From: Diplocarpon mali
Taxonomy: Eukaryota; Ascomycota; Leotiomycetes; Helotiales; Drepanopezizaceae
Reading direction: 5' to 3'
DNA length: 64,000 bases
NCBI GenBank assembly: GCA_024741835.1
Contig: JAENRP010000011.1
Coordinates: 242,300 to 306,299, forward strand
A model generated the notes under the pieces. The model had not been told where the DNA came from, did not search any database, and saw only the letters and a program-made list of their open reading frames with translations. Positions within the stretch are counted from its first letter, which is position 1. Each line of letters opens with the position of its first letter. Below are positions 9,939 through 21,899 of the stretch, piece after piece. The position numbers and the translations under genes are program-made.

Positions 9939-12767
9939 TTACTTCATCCCGAATCTAGATGAGAAATTCGCTAAGCGCTCGGTTCTGGATGGACTCGCGA
10001 TCACCGATTGCGTGATCCTGCGTCCCGTTAGCACCCTATGTCTCCTTCTCCTTCCCCTTCGAACCATCCACCCGCAGTCACACAATGAACAACAAGAGTA
10101 AGGGAACATACTTCTCCAGAAGCACCGGCCCATTCAGAGCATCGACGCGGCCAAACTTCTTGTTCCGAATCGCGACGTCATAGAACTCGTCTGGGTTCTC
10201 CGTCTGCATCAGCAGCACGGTCTGCTGCAGCTCGTCTAGGTTTTCTTTCAGGATCGGTGCGTTATCGAGCGTGTCGATGAAATCCGAAAGGTAGGCAACA
10301 TCTTTTGCTAGGGCGGCGACGCCGTTGAGATTTATTCTCTTGACCGAGGGGGAGAGGGGGAGGGCCTAATGCCATTAGCTGGATAGGTACGGGAGGAGGG
10401 AAAGGAAGTTGATTTACGAGAATCATGTTCGCGGCGTGGGAAAGCGCATCAAAGTAGATCAGCTCCTTGATCTCGCGTGGAAGGCCGAGGAGGGTTGAGT
10501 TCATGATGTTGGAGAGGTAGCGGGTTAGTGTTTGCATGTAATTGCTTGGCTCGCTTACGAGCGTGCTTGCCATCCTGTACAACTTTTTAGACTTCCCTCT
10601 CATCTGACTGTAATCATGCAAAGCGGGGGACATACCAGTCATACTCGGCCGTTTCTATCAAGTCATCGATCTTAGAGTTGACCAGCTCGAATATACGTTT
10701 CTCAGCAGTCTTCTTGTTGCCGCGAAACTCCTCGGTGGCATTCAGCACGATGGGTCCTCCGGCTGAAGTAGAGGATCGGGCTGCGGCGAGAAGTTGTTCT
10801 AGTTCTCGGCATGCGGTCTCGAAGTGCTCGAGGTTGATGAGGATTTGGACGATCTGGCCGAGATATTGAGAATGGAGGCGTTCTACTAAGGAATTGCACA
10901 CTTTATCAAGGAGGAGCTCGTCCAAGGACTAGTGAGAAGTCAGTGTTTGGGGGAGAAAAAAAATTCAATTGATGATCTGTGCGTACGTTCTTGAGAGTCT
11001 CATCAATGACATTTGGATTTTGGAAATGATCATCTGAGAAGAAGTAGAATTGATTAAGAAAATTCCGAATATCGATGCAGCAAAGCGGGTACATCTGAGA
11101 AAATGGCAGCACGCAAGGAAAACTAGGCAGAAGTCAGTAATTAATCTGGTAAGATAAGCTATACTGACATGAGCTCTTCTCTCGGCTTGTCTGGGATGAA
11201 CCAGCAGACATTGACCACCTTATCGTACTCATCGATGTTACTGACCGGCATTGGCATATAATCGTCATTCGCGACTATCTAAGGCTCATTAGTAAATATC
11301 TGGAGAACTTGAGGATTCTACATACTTCTTGGAAGTCATCGCTAAATCTCTTTTTCAAGAGCTCGGCGTACTTATCAAACAATGTGTGCAGAAAATTATC
11401 AAGATTCACGACAGTGTATCCCCAGGTCTAGGCTACGTCAGCTCGAAATCCCACTGCAAGAAGTCTTGTGCTTACGTCCATCGTCTGTATGAAGAGGGCA
11501 ACGACTCCCTTGATCTTGAGCAGTACCTCCGCATCGTCAACTTTTTCCAAAGCTTTGGAGACCAATTTGATAGCGGTCTGGCTCATAGAATCCCAGAGTT
11601 CATCGACCTATGGTCCGTGAGCAGCTTCAACAAGGCATTTCGGGGCTCCTTACATCAACAGGTGATCTCAAATTTTGCGCTCTTCTCATGGTAACCTTTT
11701 CAATGATAGCAAAACCAGCAATCCCTTCTAGTAAGCTGCTCAGGCCTTGATCATCCTCCTCCATCAGATCGATTGAGCTTGGCAGCAACAATTCTTTCTG
11801 TTGTCTTCGTGTCGCCGCATATTCTGCTTTGAATTTGTCACTCTGACCAAGAGCTTCGTGGATATGCAAACATTCAAATAGAGGTTTGAAATCGACATGG
11901 AGTTCCTGATTGTCTAAAACGTCAAACTCCTCGCTCTCATCAAACACCAGCTCTATGGCCGAATTGAGCTTAAAGTTCTTTGAATATTGGGTCGAGTCCA
12001 TCCTCTCCTTCTGCCTCGTCCGCCTCAATTCAGTGTGGTAGAGGGCGACCTCGCCCAAGAACTGCGACGTTTCTCTGATCCGGTAGAGCCATGTATTCAA
12101 ATCCGTCATGACAGCTTCCGAGATGGCCTTCCGAGAAGAAGGTATGGACTTTTGAATGATATAAGCCAGCTTGTATTGGGTTGCATACTTGTTCTGAATC
12201 GTAGGAACCAAGTGTTCGTTCTGTAAATCATCCAGTGCCTTCAATGCTGCGTAGTAGCTCTTCTTCCGGATCAGATCATGGGCCTGGTTGACCGCATGTA
12301 AGATCTTCAGTGATTCCTTCAGCGCTTCTGACGCCTCGGCGATATTCTGTCGGACGGATTTCGTATCCACCAAAGCTTCCTTCTGCGCCGCCAGCTTCTC
12401 GGTGCTTGCTTGTATACTCTGGTTGAGCTGCATGATTTCTGCCGTGAGAGAAACAGTACCCTCGCGCACTTGCTGTAACTGATTCACAGAGGCGAGGAAC
12501 TCGCCATGTTTCGTCAGCCCGATCCGCTCGATTTCAGCCTCGCGTTCTTCGGCGTACAGAGACAAACTCTGGGTGAGCCCAGACGTTCTATTCGAAATAG
12601 TTGCATCTTTTAAGGCCGGAATCAAGTGATCGAGGTATTCGGAATCAGATGAGGACAGAATAACCTACATAGCTCGAATTAGAAGGACTCGTAAAGCGTT
12701 CGAAGGGAAGGCTTGCCTGTTGTACGGCAACTTTGTAGTCGTCATAATGGGGTGCTTTCCGAGGCAT
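9939..12767 (-). CDS. SEC15: Exocyst complex subunit Sec15
   Basis: Subunit of the exocyst, which tethers secretory vesicles at growth sites; Sec15 links the Rab GTPase Sec4 on vesicles to the complex. Ten exons on the minus strand: 12767-12717, 12664-11654, 11607-11476, 11427-11326, 11278-11169, 11122-10987, 10928-10636, 10574-10418, 10365-10112, 10017-9939; 774 residues, the usual fungal length. All phases agree. The N-terminal half is a helical coil region (SLYAEEREAEIERIGLTKHG; LKILHAVNQAHDLIRKKSYY). The C-terminal half has the Sec15 helical bundles (MYPLCCIDIRNFLNQFYFFS; IVQILINLEHFETACRELEQ). Intron 1 (12665-12716, 52 nt) has a GC donor in perfect context (CAG/GCAAGC) and TAG acceptor; no GT alternative keeps MPRKAPHYDDYKVAVQQ joined to VILSSSDSEYLDHLI. 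Confidence 0.96.
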
Positions 12768-15700
12768 ATTGACTCGTGGGATGCTCACTCGAGTTTAAGA
12801 AGGTGAATAGACACCCGGGGCATGGTATCTATTCAAGAGGGAATATATCCAGTCATGACCTTGGGAGATCGGGAGTTGTAGTTAGCTTTCCGTAGTCTTG
12901 ATGGTTCTCCTCGAGCTGCGGCAAAACTGTGGGGCCGGATCAATAGTAAAACCGGGTGTGAAAATGTCTGCAAATCAAAGCTAGAGCTTTGACGCGACCC
13001 AATTTTCTCTTTTTGACACCCAGATCTAACACACTCAACTACTCAATAAGATCAGTCTACTCCTTGGGAAGTTTCTGAGGAATACTATGTACAGGCAAAA
13101 CACTATAATAGAAAAGATACGTCGTCTGACTCTTGGATCACTGGGTTCTGATTGTGTTTATATATAAACTGCAAAGTCTCTAGTTGTTAGTATCTCTTTA
13201 GAGTTCTGACTGGCTGGAGTAAGACTGGAAATATTATGGATATTACAGTATCCTGAAAAGGTTGAAAGTCTCATGTTTTTGATGGACATGCAACAGACGA
13301 TTGATGCAGTTGCTTTGTATTCGTGACCGCAGTATCGCTCAAAGACTCTGCTGTACTCTTACATTCCTGATCACTTTAACTTGAACATGTTGGGCAAATG
13401 AACGGAGATAGAAGCTCAGAATTTCCGATGCCCAGTGGGGCCTAGTGGGCAAAACAGATACAGTTATATCTAGATGCTTGCTGCTCAGAGATCCATAGCC
13501 ACTAATCAGACAATGTCCTGGTATATTAGCGGTAAATCTGTAGTGCAGTCAGAAACAAGCGATTTCTACACACACTAAAGAAAGATATAGTATTTTGATC
13601 CTTTCCGCTGGGATAGGATAGATGCTTAGGGACAAATACTAGAGTCAGGATATAAAATCAGAAGGGGATCTTTGGAAGCTGTATGCAATTACAACATCTG
13701 CAAAGAGCTGGAAGCTTCCAAAGACAGTTAAATGATGTACAACAGAGGTAATGCTTTCTTGCGATGGTTTCCTATAGTTTTCATATTGTATTGTTCTTCA
13801 TTTTCTGCCCTGGCTACTTTCATTTTTCAATAGAGACAGCTTGGCTGGGATAGGCTGTTTGATCTTGGGAAGATTATATCCTATACACAATTACATCTCT
13901 CAGTTAGTGCTTCGTTTGGCTTTGGTAGCATATCAGCGGGGTCCTTATGCATGTTCTTTCTATCTGAGGCTTTTCAGAAATACTGTGATAGACCACGATG
14001 CATGTGCAGGGGAGTAGAAAGGAGGCAGATTTGTAACTTGTGTAATTCGAATAAAACCTCCCTCTGACTCAGCTCATGAAGCCAGAAGGCTCTGCTAGCC
14101 CCCCCAGCCCCAAGCCCATCTTCTGGATTTAGAAATCCTCGTTTACCGTGGCTATACAATTTCGAAACAAGGTCTTGTCCTATCTGCTGCTTTCAATATT
14201 ATCATGTTTATTTGAGGAGAAGAGGGCAGGGTAGATAAAATTCTCAAGGAAGTTTTGGCGGCGAGCCTGCCATAAATATTTCCAACCCGATATCCCTCTA
14301 CAATCACCTTGCCCTTTTGCCAGTCAGGACTTCTACCATTCTCTAGTCCATCTGTTGCACATTTTTAGTTATCTAGTCGTATGTCTTGCCCCTTCCACCT
14401 ATTCCACCTATTCCATGTATTCCATGTATTCCATGTATTCCATGTATTCCATGTATTCCATCTGAAAATATTTCTTGTATGATTAGAGAGCAGAGATGGT
14501 TTGGGGGGGTTTTGCGGTTGTTCATTTCGAATTTTTGTTCTATTGCTTTAGCCCCAAGACACTCCCATTCCATTTCCCAGCTGCTACCCACCCTGATAAG
14601 TCTCATTTATAGCCTATGCGATATCTGAAGGGAAAGAGATAATAGAGATAGGAAAGTCACGTAGTAGTTGGATTTGCTGATTGTAGTGTTGTTTACGATC
14701 TACTTTAGACAGTCTTGCTATGTTTCTCCAACCAAGTTTCTTTACCCATGCTCAGTTGTGGTTCGACATGGGGTTTTTGCTCTCCTGTATAATGTAGTCA
14801 TAAACACTTTTTTCTCTGCTGTCTCCAACTTATGAGGTTGCCGCTGTGATTTTTCCATGCTGCCAGATTGATCATCCATTGATTATCGTTCTATGCCTTA
14901 GAAAGTTTCAAGTTACTTAAATCAGAAGTGTAGAGATCTGGAAAGCATGCGCCCTGAAAGAGTTTCGAACTTGATACTCCTGTATTTCGTGGTTTTACTC
15001 ACAAAACGCCCCTATAAAACACAATGCTCCTACGTCTGAGCCCTCTACTTATATGTACCCATGTATCCGTCCATACAATCCAGCTGGTCGGTTTCATGGT
15101 TCGTGAAGTCAGATTAGGGAGAGAATTTTTTATTTTGAGAAATCTTTTCATGTAATTGTGGTTTTAGAGAGCATGTCCGAAGCCTTCTCCATTCCTATTG
15201 TTTATGGCTATGGTCCTCTAATGAAATATTTTCTTATTTTTATCCAAAAATCTACCATCCATCTGGCCAGTCTCTGCAATTTCTTTGTTTTATAGTCCTC
15301 CAAAAGTGTCACGTTGTCCTAATTATTTTTATCGCTCTTTCTACCGAAGGAGATCAAGAGAAAGGTAGTCGAAGCCGCCTCAGACTTGCGATATTATTCG
15401 CACAGCGCTTTGTTCAAACCTTAATCCCATGGCTTCTCTGGTATAACCCCCCAAATTTATGTCATCACCTTGACTTTGTTCGCTTGTTGGAGGTTCAAAG
15501 GTCCGGAAGCGGTAAAAGAGGATGCTTGCAGCGATGGCCGTCCCTTTTCGAAACCGGCAAGGGAACGCTCTCAGTGCCTATGGTCCATCAATAGTGTGTC
15601 TTTACCAGCAAGCTTATTTCCTTATTGTTGCTTACTCAGGGGAAAGTAAATTAAGAGGGAAATTTGGTAGCTGCTACTCCTGTATTCTGTGCATATGTGT

Positions 15701-18251
15701 GCTGATTGAGCTTCCAAAACAATGCTTTAAAGTCCCCAAAATGATGTGAGTATCCCGCATGTTCTCTCTTTTGATTATCGCTGGTTCTGAAAATTATTTA
15801 GATGGAGATAAATGCTTAGGAGGTGATTCTTAGCTCCTGACTTTGTCGATGGCACAGGCTTAGATAGTATTTTGAAAGATAAGCAGAAAATCTAGTCATT
15901 TTATGAATGAAAGGTAAACTGAATATACTTCAACCTCATAGTAATCTTCTTGGTAGTTTCAGGAGGTGTCTGGCTGTGATTGTAGGGCGCTTCTATCTTT
16001 GCGCCCTAAAAATGGCTCAGGAGATATTTCGTGATTGAGATGTTGCCCTATTAGTTGACAGATACATGGATAATATAGTTATCGCTCACAATCCTTGAGA
16101 TGGCATCTTAACATGGAAACTAAGGTCTCAGTTTCTTAGTAACTGCGCAGGCCAAGCCAATTCCACCGACGCTCAGAAGAAGTGCCTATGGCAGTCGCAA
16201 GGAACTGTGCTGGACCAACAGCACCTTTGTGGTTCTCTAGTGGTGACTTTGTTTGGTAGGGTCTACGGCTTGTGTGAAGGTCTATAGGCTCTCAGGAGAA
16301 GGTTTCAGGTAGTCCATAAGCTTAAAATTATCTTATGGGAATTTTCAAGAGCTTGTAAGGGAAAGCCAGCCTAGAATATTCCAAACTCACCAAATCAACC
16401 AACCTAAAAATAACTCATAGGATCTTGATGAATCTTCAAAAGGTCCAATCAATACATCGATACTTGGCAAGTCTCTACAGAAGCCAGGTGAAAATTATGT
16501 CTTAACCTATGCCTTTTTCTTTAAGTCCCAAGCTCAACCTCTGCTTCTCTGTATGAGACCTCTTTAATGGATTGTCTGAAATATTTATTGTTCTAGGATA
16601 TATGTTTCATACCAAATTAAACTGCGTCACACCTCAAATCCATTTTCGTTGCAATTTGGGATTTTGTTAAAGCGGCTTTATTAGTACCCCTATTTAGCCG
16701 AGTGTATGTTTAAAAAAAACACTTGATTTGAAGCCCCTGAGGACAGCTTTCGATCTCTTTGCCATCTATTCAAGATGGCTTCTATCAATTAATGTAATAC
16801 CAGAATCCCTAGATTATAAGCTACACGCCCTCTGGAGCATCCACCCAAGTTTTGCATGTCTTAGGCGAGCATTTGCCCTTGCAGACCTATGCTGCTTCTC
16901 TCCTGTTACAGGAACTACCTGAGCTGCAGGTTCTATCTGAGAAATAAGCCTGTATCTCTGCTTGAAAGTTCAGCGTCAAGGACATCTGAGGGTATTGAAA
17001 TTAACCAGTTCTTGCTTCAGACCTCTGACAGAGTTCGCTCTCAACACTTTTGAATGTTGCCTCGAGCAATGTAAAATCCGTGGCTGAATAACGTGAACGT
17101 CAATTCACCCTAGATTCAGACTGGGAAAGGAGTCTGCTTTATGCAAAGACATCCCTCAAACAGAGTCTCAGTTCCAACGACTGCGAATTTTGCTCGTTGG
17201 AATTCCTTTGATTAACCCAGAGATCTGGGGAGCGCCGAGGTGCTTTAGGATACTGTGTTGTTAGCGTTTGAGATCTCTGCAAGAACCATAAGTACAATTT
17301 GTTCAAAGAATCCGCATCCCGCCGAAAACCTCATGCAAATAATCGCCCTCGTCGTCGGAGAGCACGCGCATGGGTCTAATAATGCCGACATATTCGATTA
17401 CAGGTCTCTTGGACTTAATTGTCTATAGAGAGTAGCTTTCTATTTCTCCGACATGAGATCTCTGCCACCACGGGGGCACTTGACTGAATTTCAATGAATC
17501 GGGAGCAAGCACAAAGATATCATCTCAAGAACTTGAGCAGGCTAACTATTGAACCGCGTCTAGTCCATCCCTTGTACATATTATACAACATCTGATTACC
17601 GGCTGCCTCCTATTCTGTTCCCTGGGATTCTATCAGTTTCAACTCCCTTCGAGTCATGGAACGTTATGTTACCTCGAATTGTCTGTTGAAGGCAGTATCC
17701 GCCTTGATTTCAAGTTAACAGTGCCAGCCTACACGCCCAGTGACATTTGGCAGGCTCTTAGTCAGAATTCTGGTTCTCTTCAACTTGATGGGTAATGATT
17801 ACTAAGTAAGTCCTGAACTGAAATGGGTGTATTCCTCCAGCTTACGAGCTGTTCATTACCTCCAACGCTTTAGTTGAATGAAGAGGGGGCAAGTACACCC
17901 ACTCACCTACAGCATGTTCACATTTCTCGGAGTTTTCCTACTTGTAGGCTTAGAAGGAAAAACGAGTTACTGATCATCAACCAATCAATTTTTCTCAAAT
18001 TCTACAGCACCCGAGAGTGTTTTTATCAAACATAGGCATACTTATACAGTAGGGGATCCCCACTTCTAATTCCCTTCAACTTGTAGGTAATAATGTCTTG
18101 CTTTCTAGATACCATCGACTTGCTTCCCATCCAAATTTTAGACTACCTATGCTACTTTTGAGCGATATAGGAGGAAAGTATTGATTTTAAGACCTCTGGA
18201 AGCTTATCACTTCTTACTCGGGCCAACCCCACACGCGTGGATGATGAAAAC
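12768..18251. other. 5.5-kb gene-free AT-rich stretch
   Basis: No open frame above about 80 codons, none with family resemblance, although the rest of the left 46 kb is densely genic. By eye the sequence is AT-rich and sparse in CpG, while CpA and TpG remain common, so it does not look like classical RIP. It contains an eight-unit 9-bp tandem repeat (14392-14461) and an 11-bp perfect inverted repeat (13670-13680 and 13713-13723). It lies between SEC15 and the Mei2-like locus. I cannot identify any RNA gene or transposon in it. Confidence 0.6.
14392..14461. repeat. 9-bp tandem repeat
   Basis: About eight units of a 9-bp motif: three CTTCCACCT/ATTCCACCT-type or transition units, then ATTCCATGT repeated, with a truncated last copy. 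The ORFs crossing it on both strands are by-products of the repeat. Confidence 0.85.
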
Positions 18252-18458
18252 CTACATGCTGAATGTTGCCAACTCACGAGCTTTGTGGTCTCCGGGCCAT
18301 ATCACAGAATTCCAATAAACCAAGAACACAAAGAATCCAACAGCACCAGGTACAAATAAGTTGGCTCCGATCAGGGCCGCAGTAGTCAAGTTGGCTACCG
18401 AAGAGCTCAAGATCAGAACCACAGGGTTCTTTCCCGGTTGGGACGGGGTAGCTGCCAT
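18252..18458 (-). CDS. Small hydrophobic membrane protein, unknown
   Basis: 68-codon ORF with its own ATG (18458) in the divergent position to the Mei2-like gene. The N-terminus (MAATPSQPGKNP) is followed by hydrophobic residues from about 13 to 52 (VVLILSSSVANLTTAALIGA, then LFVPGAVGFFVFLVYWN), consistent with two membrane passes or one long hairpin. I do not recognise the family. The C-terminus is uncertain: a strong GTGAGT donor at 18277-18272 lies just before the end. Splicing it to an AG near 18195 would replace the last residues with a different short tail. Evidence is limited to codon usage and hydrophobicity. Confidence 0.5.
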   Translation of the reverse strand: MAATPSQPGKNPVVLILSSSVANLTTAALIGANLFVPGAVGFFVFLVYWNSVIWPGDHKARELATFSM

Positions 18459-19159
18459 ATGGAACTAGCTCGGAATTTCGAATCTTCCACGTATATAAGA
18501 GGCCGTCGCCCTCGCCAACTTCTTCCTGTCTTCTTCAACCTCCTTCATCCAATCTCGTTCTTCTCTTCCATAAACCTTTTGATCTTCTGGAGTTTGGTCT
18601 CTCACTTGGTCACTGCATCTTGAGCGACTGTCACATCAGCGCGCTTTGGTTGTCACTTCTCAGTTATTCTACTGCTCTCGTTGCCATCGGGCCTGCCTGT
18701 GCATCAGTATAGCCTGGTAAGTAAAATGGCTATTCTTTACCCTTTTTCACTTACCCTCCCACTTCAGATTCAATTTGACGCGCTGGCTAGCCATCGACGC
18801 GTTTTTCTAATTCTCCTGAGTGGTATAACTACTTTCTTACCCGTACCTAACAGCAAGCTTCATTGCTGCCACAACACGCACTCTTTCCTGAGTTCAATGA
18901 CTCCAATTTTCAGTAGAGTTGCACTGACTTGAAAAGAACAGCAAGCTTTACCGAAACGGTTAGATCTGCAGACATTACTGACAGTTTGACTCAGGTCAGT
19001 AAGTACTTATTCACTCCCTCCTACCTGCACATTTTCCAAATTCTACTTGTTCATATCTTCAACCTCAACTCTAGTACATGCTTCTAAGTATGAAAATTCT
19101 TGGAGAAACTTCTAACATTCCTCGTTCAGTTCTTACTTAGTCTATTCTGATCACCAATC
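18459..19159. promoter_or_regulatory. Mei2-like upstream region and leader
   Basis: About 700 nt. After a TATATAA at 18492 comes a CT-rich stretch (18525-18560) typical of fungal transcription starts, so the Mei2-like mRNA probably has a leader of about 600 nt. A perfect GTAAGT at 18717 and CTAACAG at 18847-18853 suggest a 5'-UTR intron. Short upstream ATGs are present. Confidence 0.5.
18492..18498 (+). promoter_or_regulatory. TATA box candidate of Mei2-like gene
   Basis: TATATAA followed about 30 nt downstream by a pyrimidine-rich initiator-like tract. Only about 35 nt from the start codon of the divergent small ORF, so the two genes could interfere or share control. Confidence 0.4.
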
Positions 19160-21899
19160 ATGTCGCGCTACACGGCATCACCACTCTCCTCCTCGAGAGA
19201 TGAGTCTGTTCAGGGCACCCCGCAGACAAATTTGACTATGTTTTCTCCCGAAGATGTGCGGCTATACGAATACAATGCCCCTGCCAATAGATCCGCAGAG
19301 CGGCCCCAGCAAGCCTCTCAAAACGATCCCTTCGTTTCCTCGTCATCAACTCAATCCAAGGCTGATCAAAAACTGTCCGCCACTGCATCAACCTTTCAAC
19401 CTTGGGGACTCAGAGTTCCAGGCTCCAAGTCAACTTCTGGGCCTATTCCAGGCTCCAAGGAGTTCTTGACTGACCAGATTGAGAAAGCAACCAGTCCCAG
19501 CCGATCTTCTGGCTCAGAAACTACTCAGTTTGGCCAATTTACAAGCAATAGTCGAGTCTCTCGATGCATCAAGATATCGAGTGTATATAAAAAGGACATT
19601 ATGCCGTTGGTTGAGGCATCGTGCAAGGTCAGTCCCGCTTGTTTCACTTCCAATCTCCCTCTTTCGGTGTTTATAATCTGAGACTGGCATGCTAACTCTC
19701 TTAGTCGCTCCTCCCGCAGTCTTCGGGGCCTGGCCCCAAGATCAAGGGCGCCCTCCGTCTCAAGGACGAAGGGGATGTTGTTTATGTCCGCCTGTTCAAC
19801 GTTTCTGATTCCCCAATCCTCTTTAACATTATTCAAAAATCCCATGATGACTTGACCGTTGAGTACATATCATCAGGCTCTGTCGTTAATGTGGTTTGTT
19901 ATCCAAGAACTTGCCTTTAGTCCTGTATACACTAACGTGATACAGATCTTTTCTCCCACCCGCCAGCAGCAGAACCCCTCAACTCACGAGGGCCAGGTCG
20001 TTCTCAGGGTTCAGTACCCAGCAACCAGAACCGCCAGCAAACATGCCTTCGAGAAACACATGCATGAGCTATTGACCTCTGAAGGCCCTTTCTGTGCCTG
20101 GCAGAAGATCGTCGCCACCGAAGCTGGCATTTTCCACCTTGTGGCAGAATATGAGGACTGTATGCACGCTGCTCGAGCTATCCACAGACTACATAACCAG
20201 ACTATCGGTGTAGGTGTCTTTTCAGTCCTTTTATTGGTACGTAACTGACAGTCCCAGGACTCCCTGGATATGTCTATCATCTCGCTCACCGAGCAAAGCC
20301 CTGATGATTCATCGCCAGCCAAGCAAGCACGCACTGGTCCTGCTACTACGGGAACCCCCACACGTCGCTCCCATCATTTGAATGAGCAGGCATCTCTGAC
20401 CGATGCTATGGGCTCGATGAATCTTGGCAATGGCGCTCCCGGCCACTTGAATCAGATGGGCGGTTTCTCTTCGCCAGCATCTTCCATTATGTATACCCCA
20501 ACCTCCAGCGTTGGATACATGCCTGGCACCCCTAGCTTTGGCTATCCTCAAGTTACTCCCCCCCTTGTACTTGGAAGAATTCACACCCCACAGAGCTTTG
20601 GACAGCAGTCTCAATATGGACCCCACGGATTCGGCCAATTCTCTCCCACGCACCTTAACCATCAAGGCTACGCCTCAAGCATGATGGCATTCAGTCCCAG
20701 AAACAACAGCTACAACTCACCCCGATCAATGGGAAGTGGTTCTGGGTACTATGATGACATGATGATGGCTGGTCCGCGAGACGAGAACTATTACAATCGT
20801 TTCACTCGTGGTCGCCAAGTGGGCAGGCTGGGTAGCCGTCCTATGGGATACCAAGGCAGAAGCAACCAGCCTGGAGGTCAGCACAACCATGTTGACATAG
20901 AGAAAATCCAGCTTGGAACTGACGTCCGTACTACTGTAAGTTCACTACTCCTTTCGCATCTTGTTGTAGTTACTAAGAAAATTGAGGTTATGCTCCGCAA
21001 CATTCCTAACAAGGTTGATCAACAAATGTTGAAAGAGATGATCGATGATTCTAGCTTCGGCACGTATGACTTCATGTACCTTCGAATTGACTTCTCGAAC
21101 AATTGCAAGTAAGCACAGCAGCCTTTTGTCTTCATAGAGCCTCACTAACTGTTATCGAGCGTTGGGTATGCCTTCATCAACTTTGTTGACGTAAGTGCTC
21201 TTCCCCTTGGTAAGAGAATCTAGCTAACCCTTGTAGCCCTTGCACATTATTGATGTATGTATTTACTTCCGCAGTAGGTAATTCCATACTAACTTGATAT
21301 TAAGTTCGTCCGTGCCCGCTCCAACCAGAAGTGGTATGTTATCCTTACACTTCATTTGAATGCCTTTCAATAACACCTTGCAGGCAACGTTTTAAGAGCG
21401 AGAAAGTTGCTGAGGTTTCGTATGCTAGTAAGTTCTGGTCTTTCCTATTCTCCGGCACTTGTTGATAATATAATAGCGATCCAAGGTCGCGATTGCCTGA
21501 TTCAAAAGTTCCGTAATTCGTCGGTAATGTTGGAGCCTGAACACTATCGTCCCAAGGTAACACTATTTCCTTCGATCAAAGTCGATGCTGACACCCAAGA
21601 GTTGTTCTGGACTCATCAAGATCAAAATGGACTTGCTGGCCAAGAGGAGCCATTCCCTTCAAGTGATAACTCCTCCAAGCTGAAGCGATCGTGCGAGAAC
21701 GCCGAGCACGTTGGTATGTGCATCTTTCGAAAACCGAGCTCAGTGTTGATGTATTCCAGGTCTGTTCGCCCCAAGCGCTGGCCAGCATCTCCGTGACGAG
21801 CAACGCCGTCGCCGCTCCCAGTATGACCGTGGCACTTCTCTTGCCGAGCGCGATGAGTTCTATGATGATAACTTTGGTTATGGATCATGTAAATCTTGA
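19160..21899 (+). CDS. mei2: Mei2-like RNA-binding protein
   Basis: Homologue of S. pombe Mei2, the RNA-binding switch for meiosis. Twelve exons: 19160-19627, 19705-19893, 19946-20209, 20258-20935, 20978-21108, 21160-21190, 21237-21254, 21305-21333, 21384-21427, 21477-21556, 21602-21713, 21760-21899; about 727 residues. Exons 2-3 encode a degenerate RRM (VVYVRLFNVSDS; HLVAEYEDCMHAARAIHRL). Exon 4 is low-complexity Gly/Ser/Pro/Met. The signature C-terminal RRM runs from VMLRNIPNKVDQQMLKEMID through YDFMYLRIDF, VGYAFINFVD and GRDCLIQKFRNSSVMLE to the Mei2 tail RSCENAEHVGLFAPSAG. That RRM is cut by six introns, including an 18-nt exon (PLHIID). The acceptors before exons 6 and 11 are GAG, forced by frame. 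Exon 5 could also start at 20987 (again GAG), giving the usual RTTVMLRNIPN. The last codons are uncertain: TGA at 21897 or a further splice. Confidence 0.92.

Noticed and set aside
14373..14628. Frames on both strands with repeated GIH or CIP peptides
   Set aside because: Translation of the 9-bp tandem repeat, not a coding gene.
12768..18251. RIP-mutated transposon
   Set aside because: No repeat ends or polyprotein remnants seen, and CpA/TpG are not visibly depleted as RIP would cause. A computed RIP index is needed to be certain.
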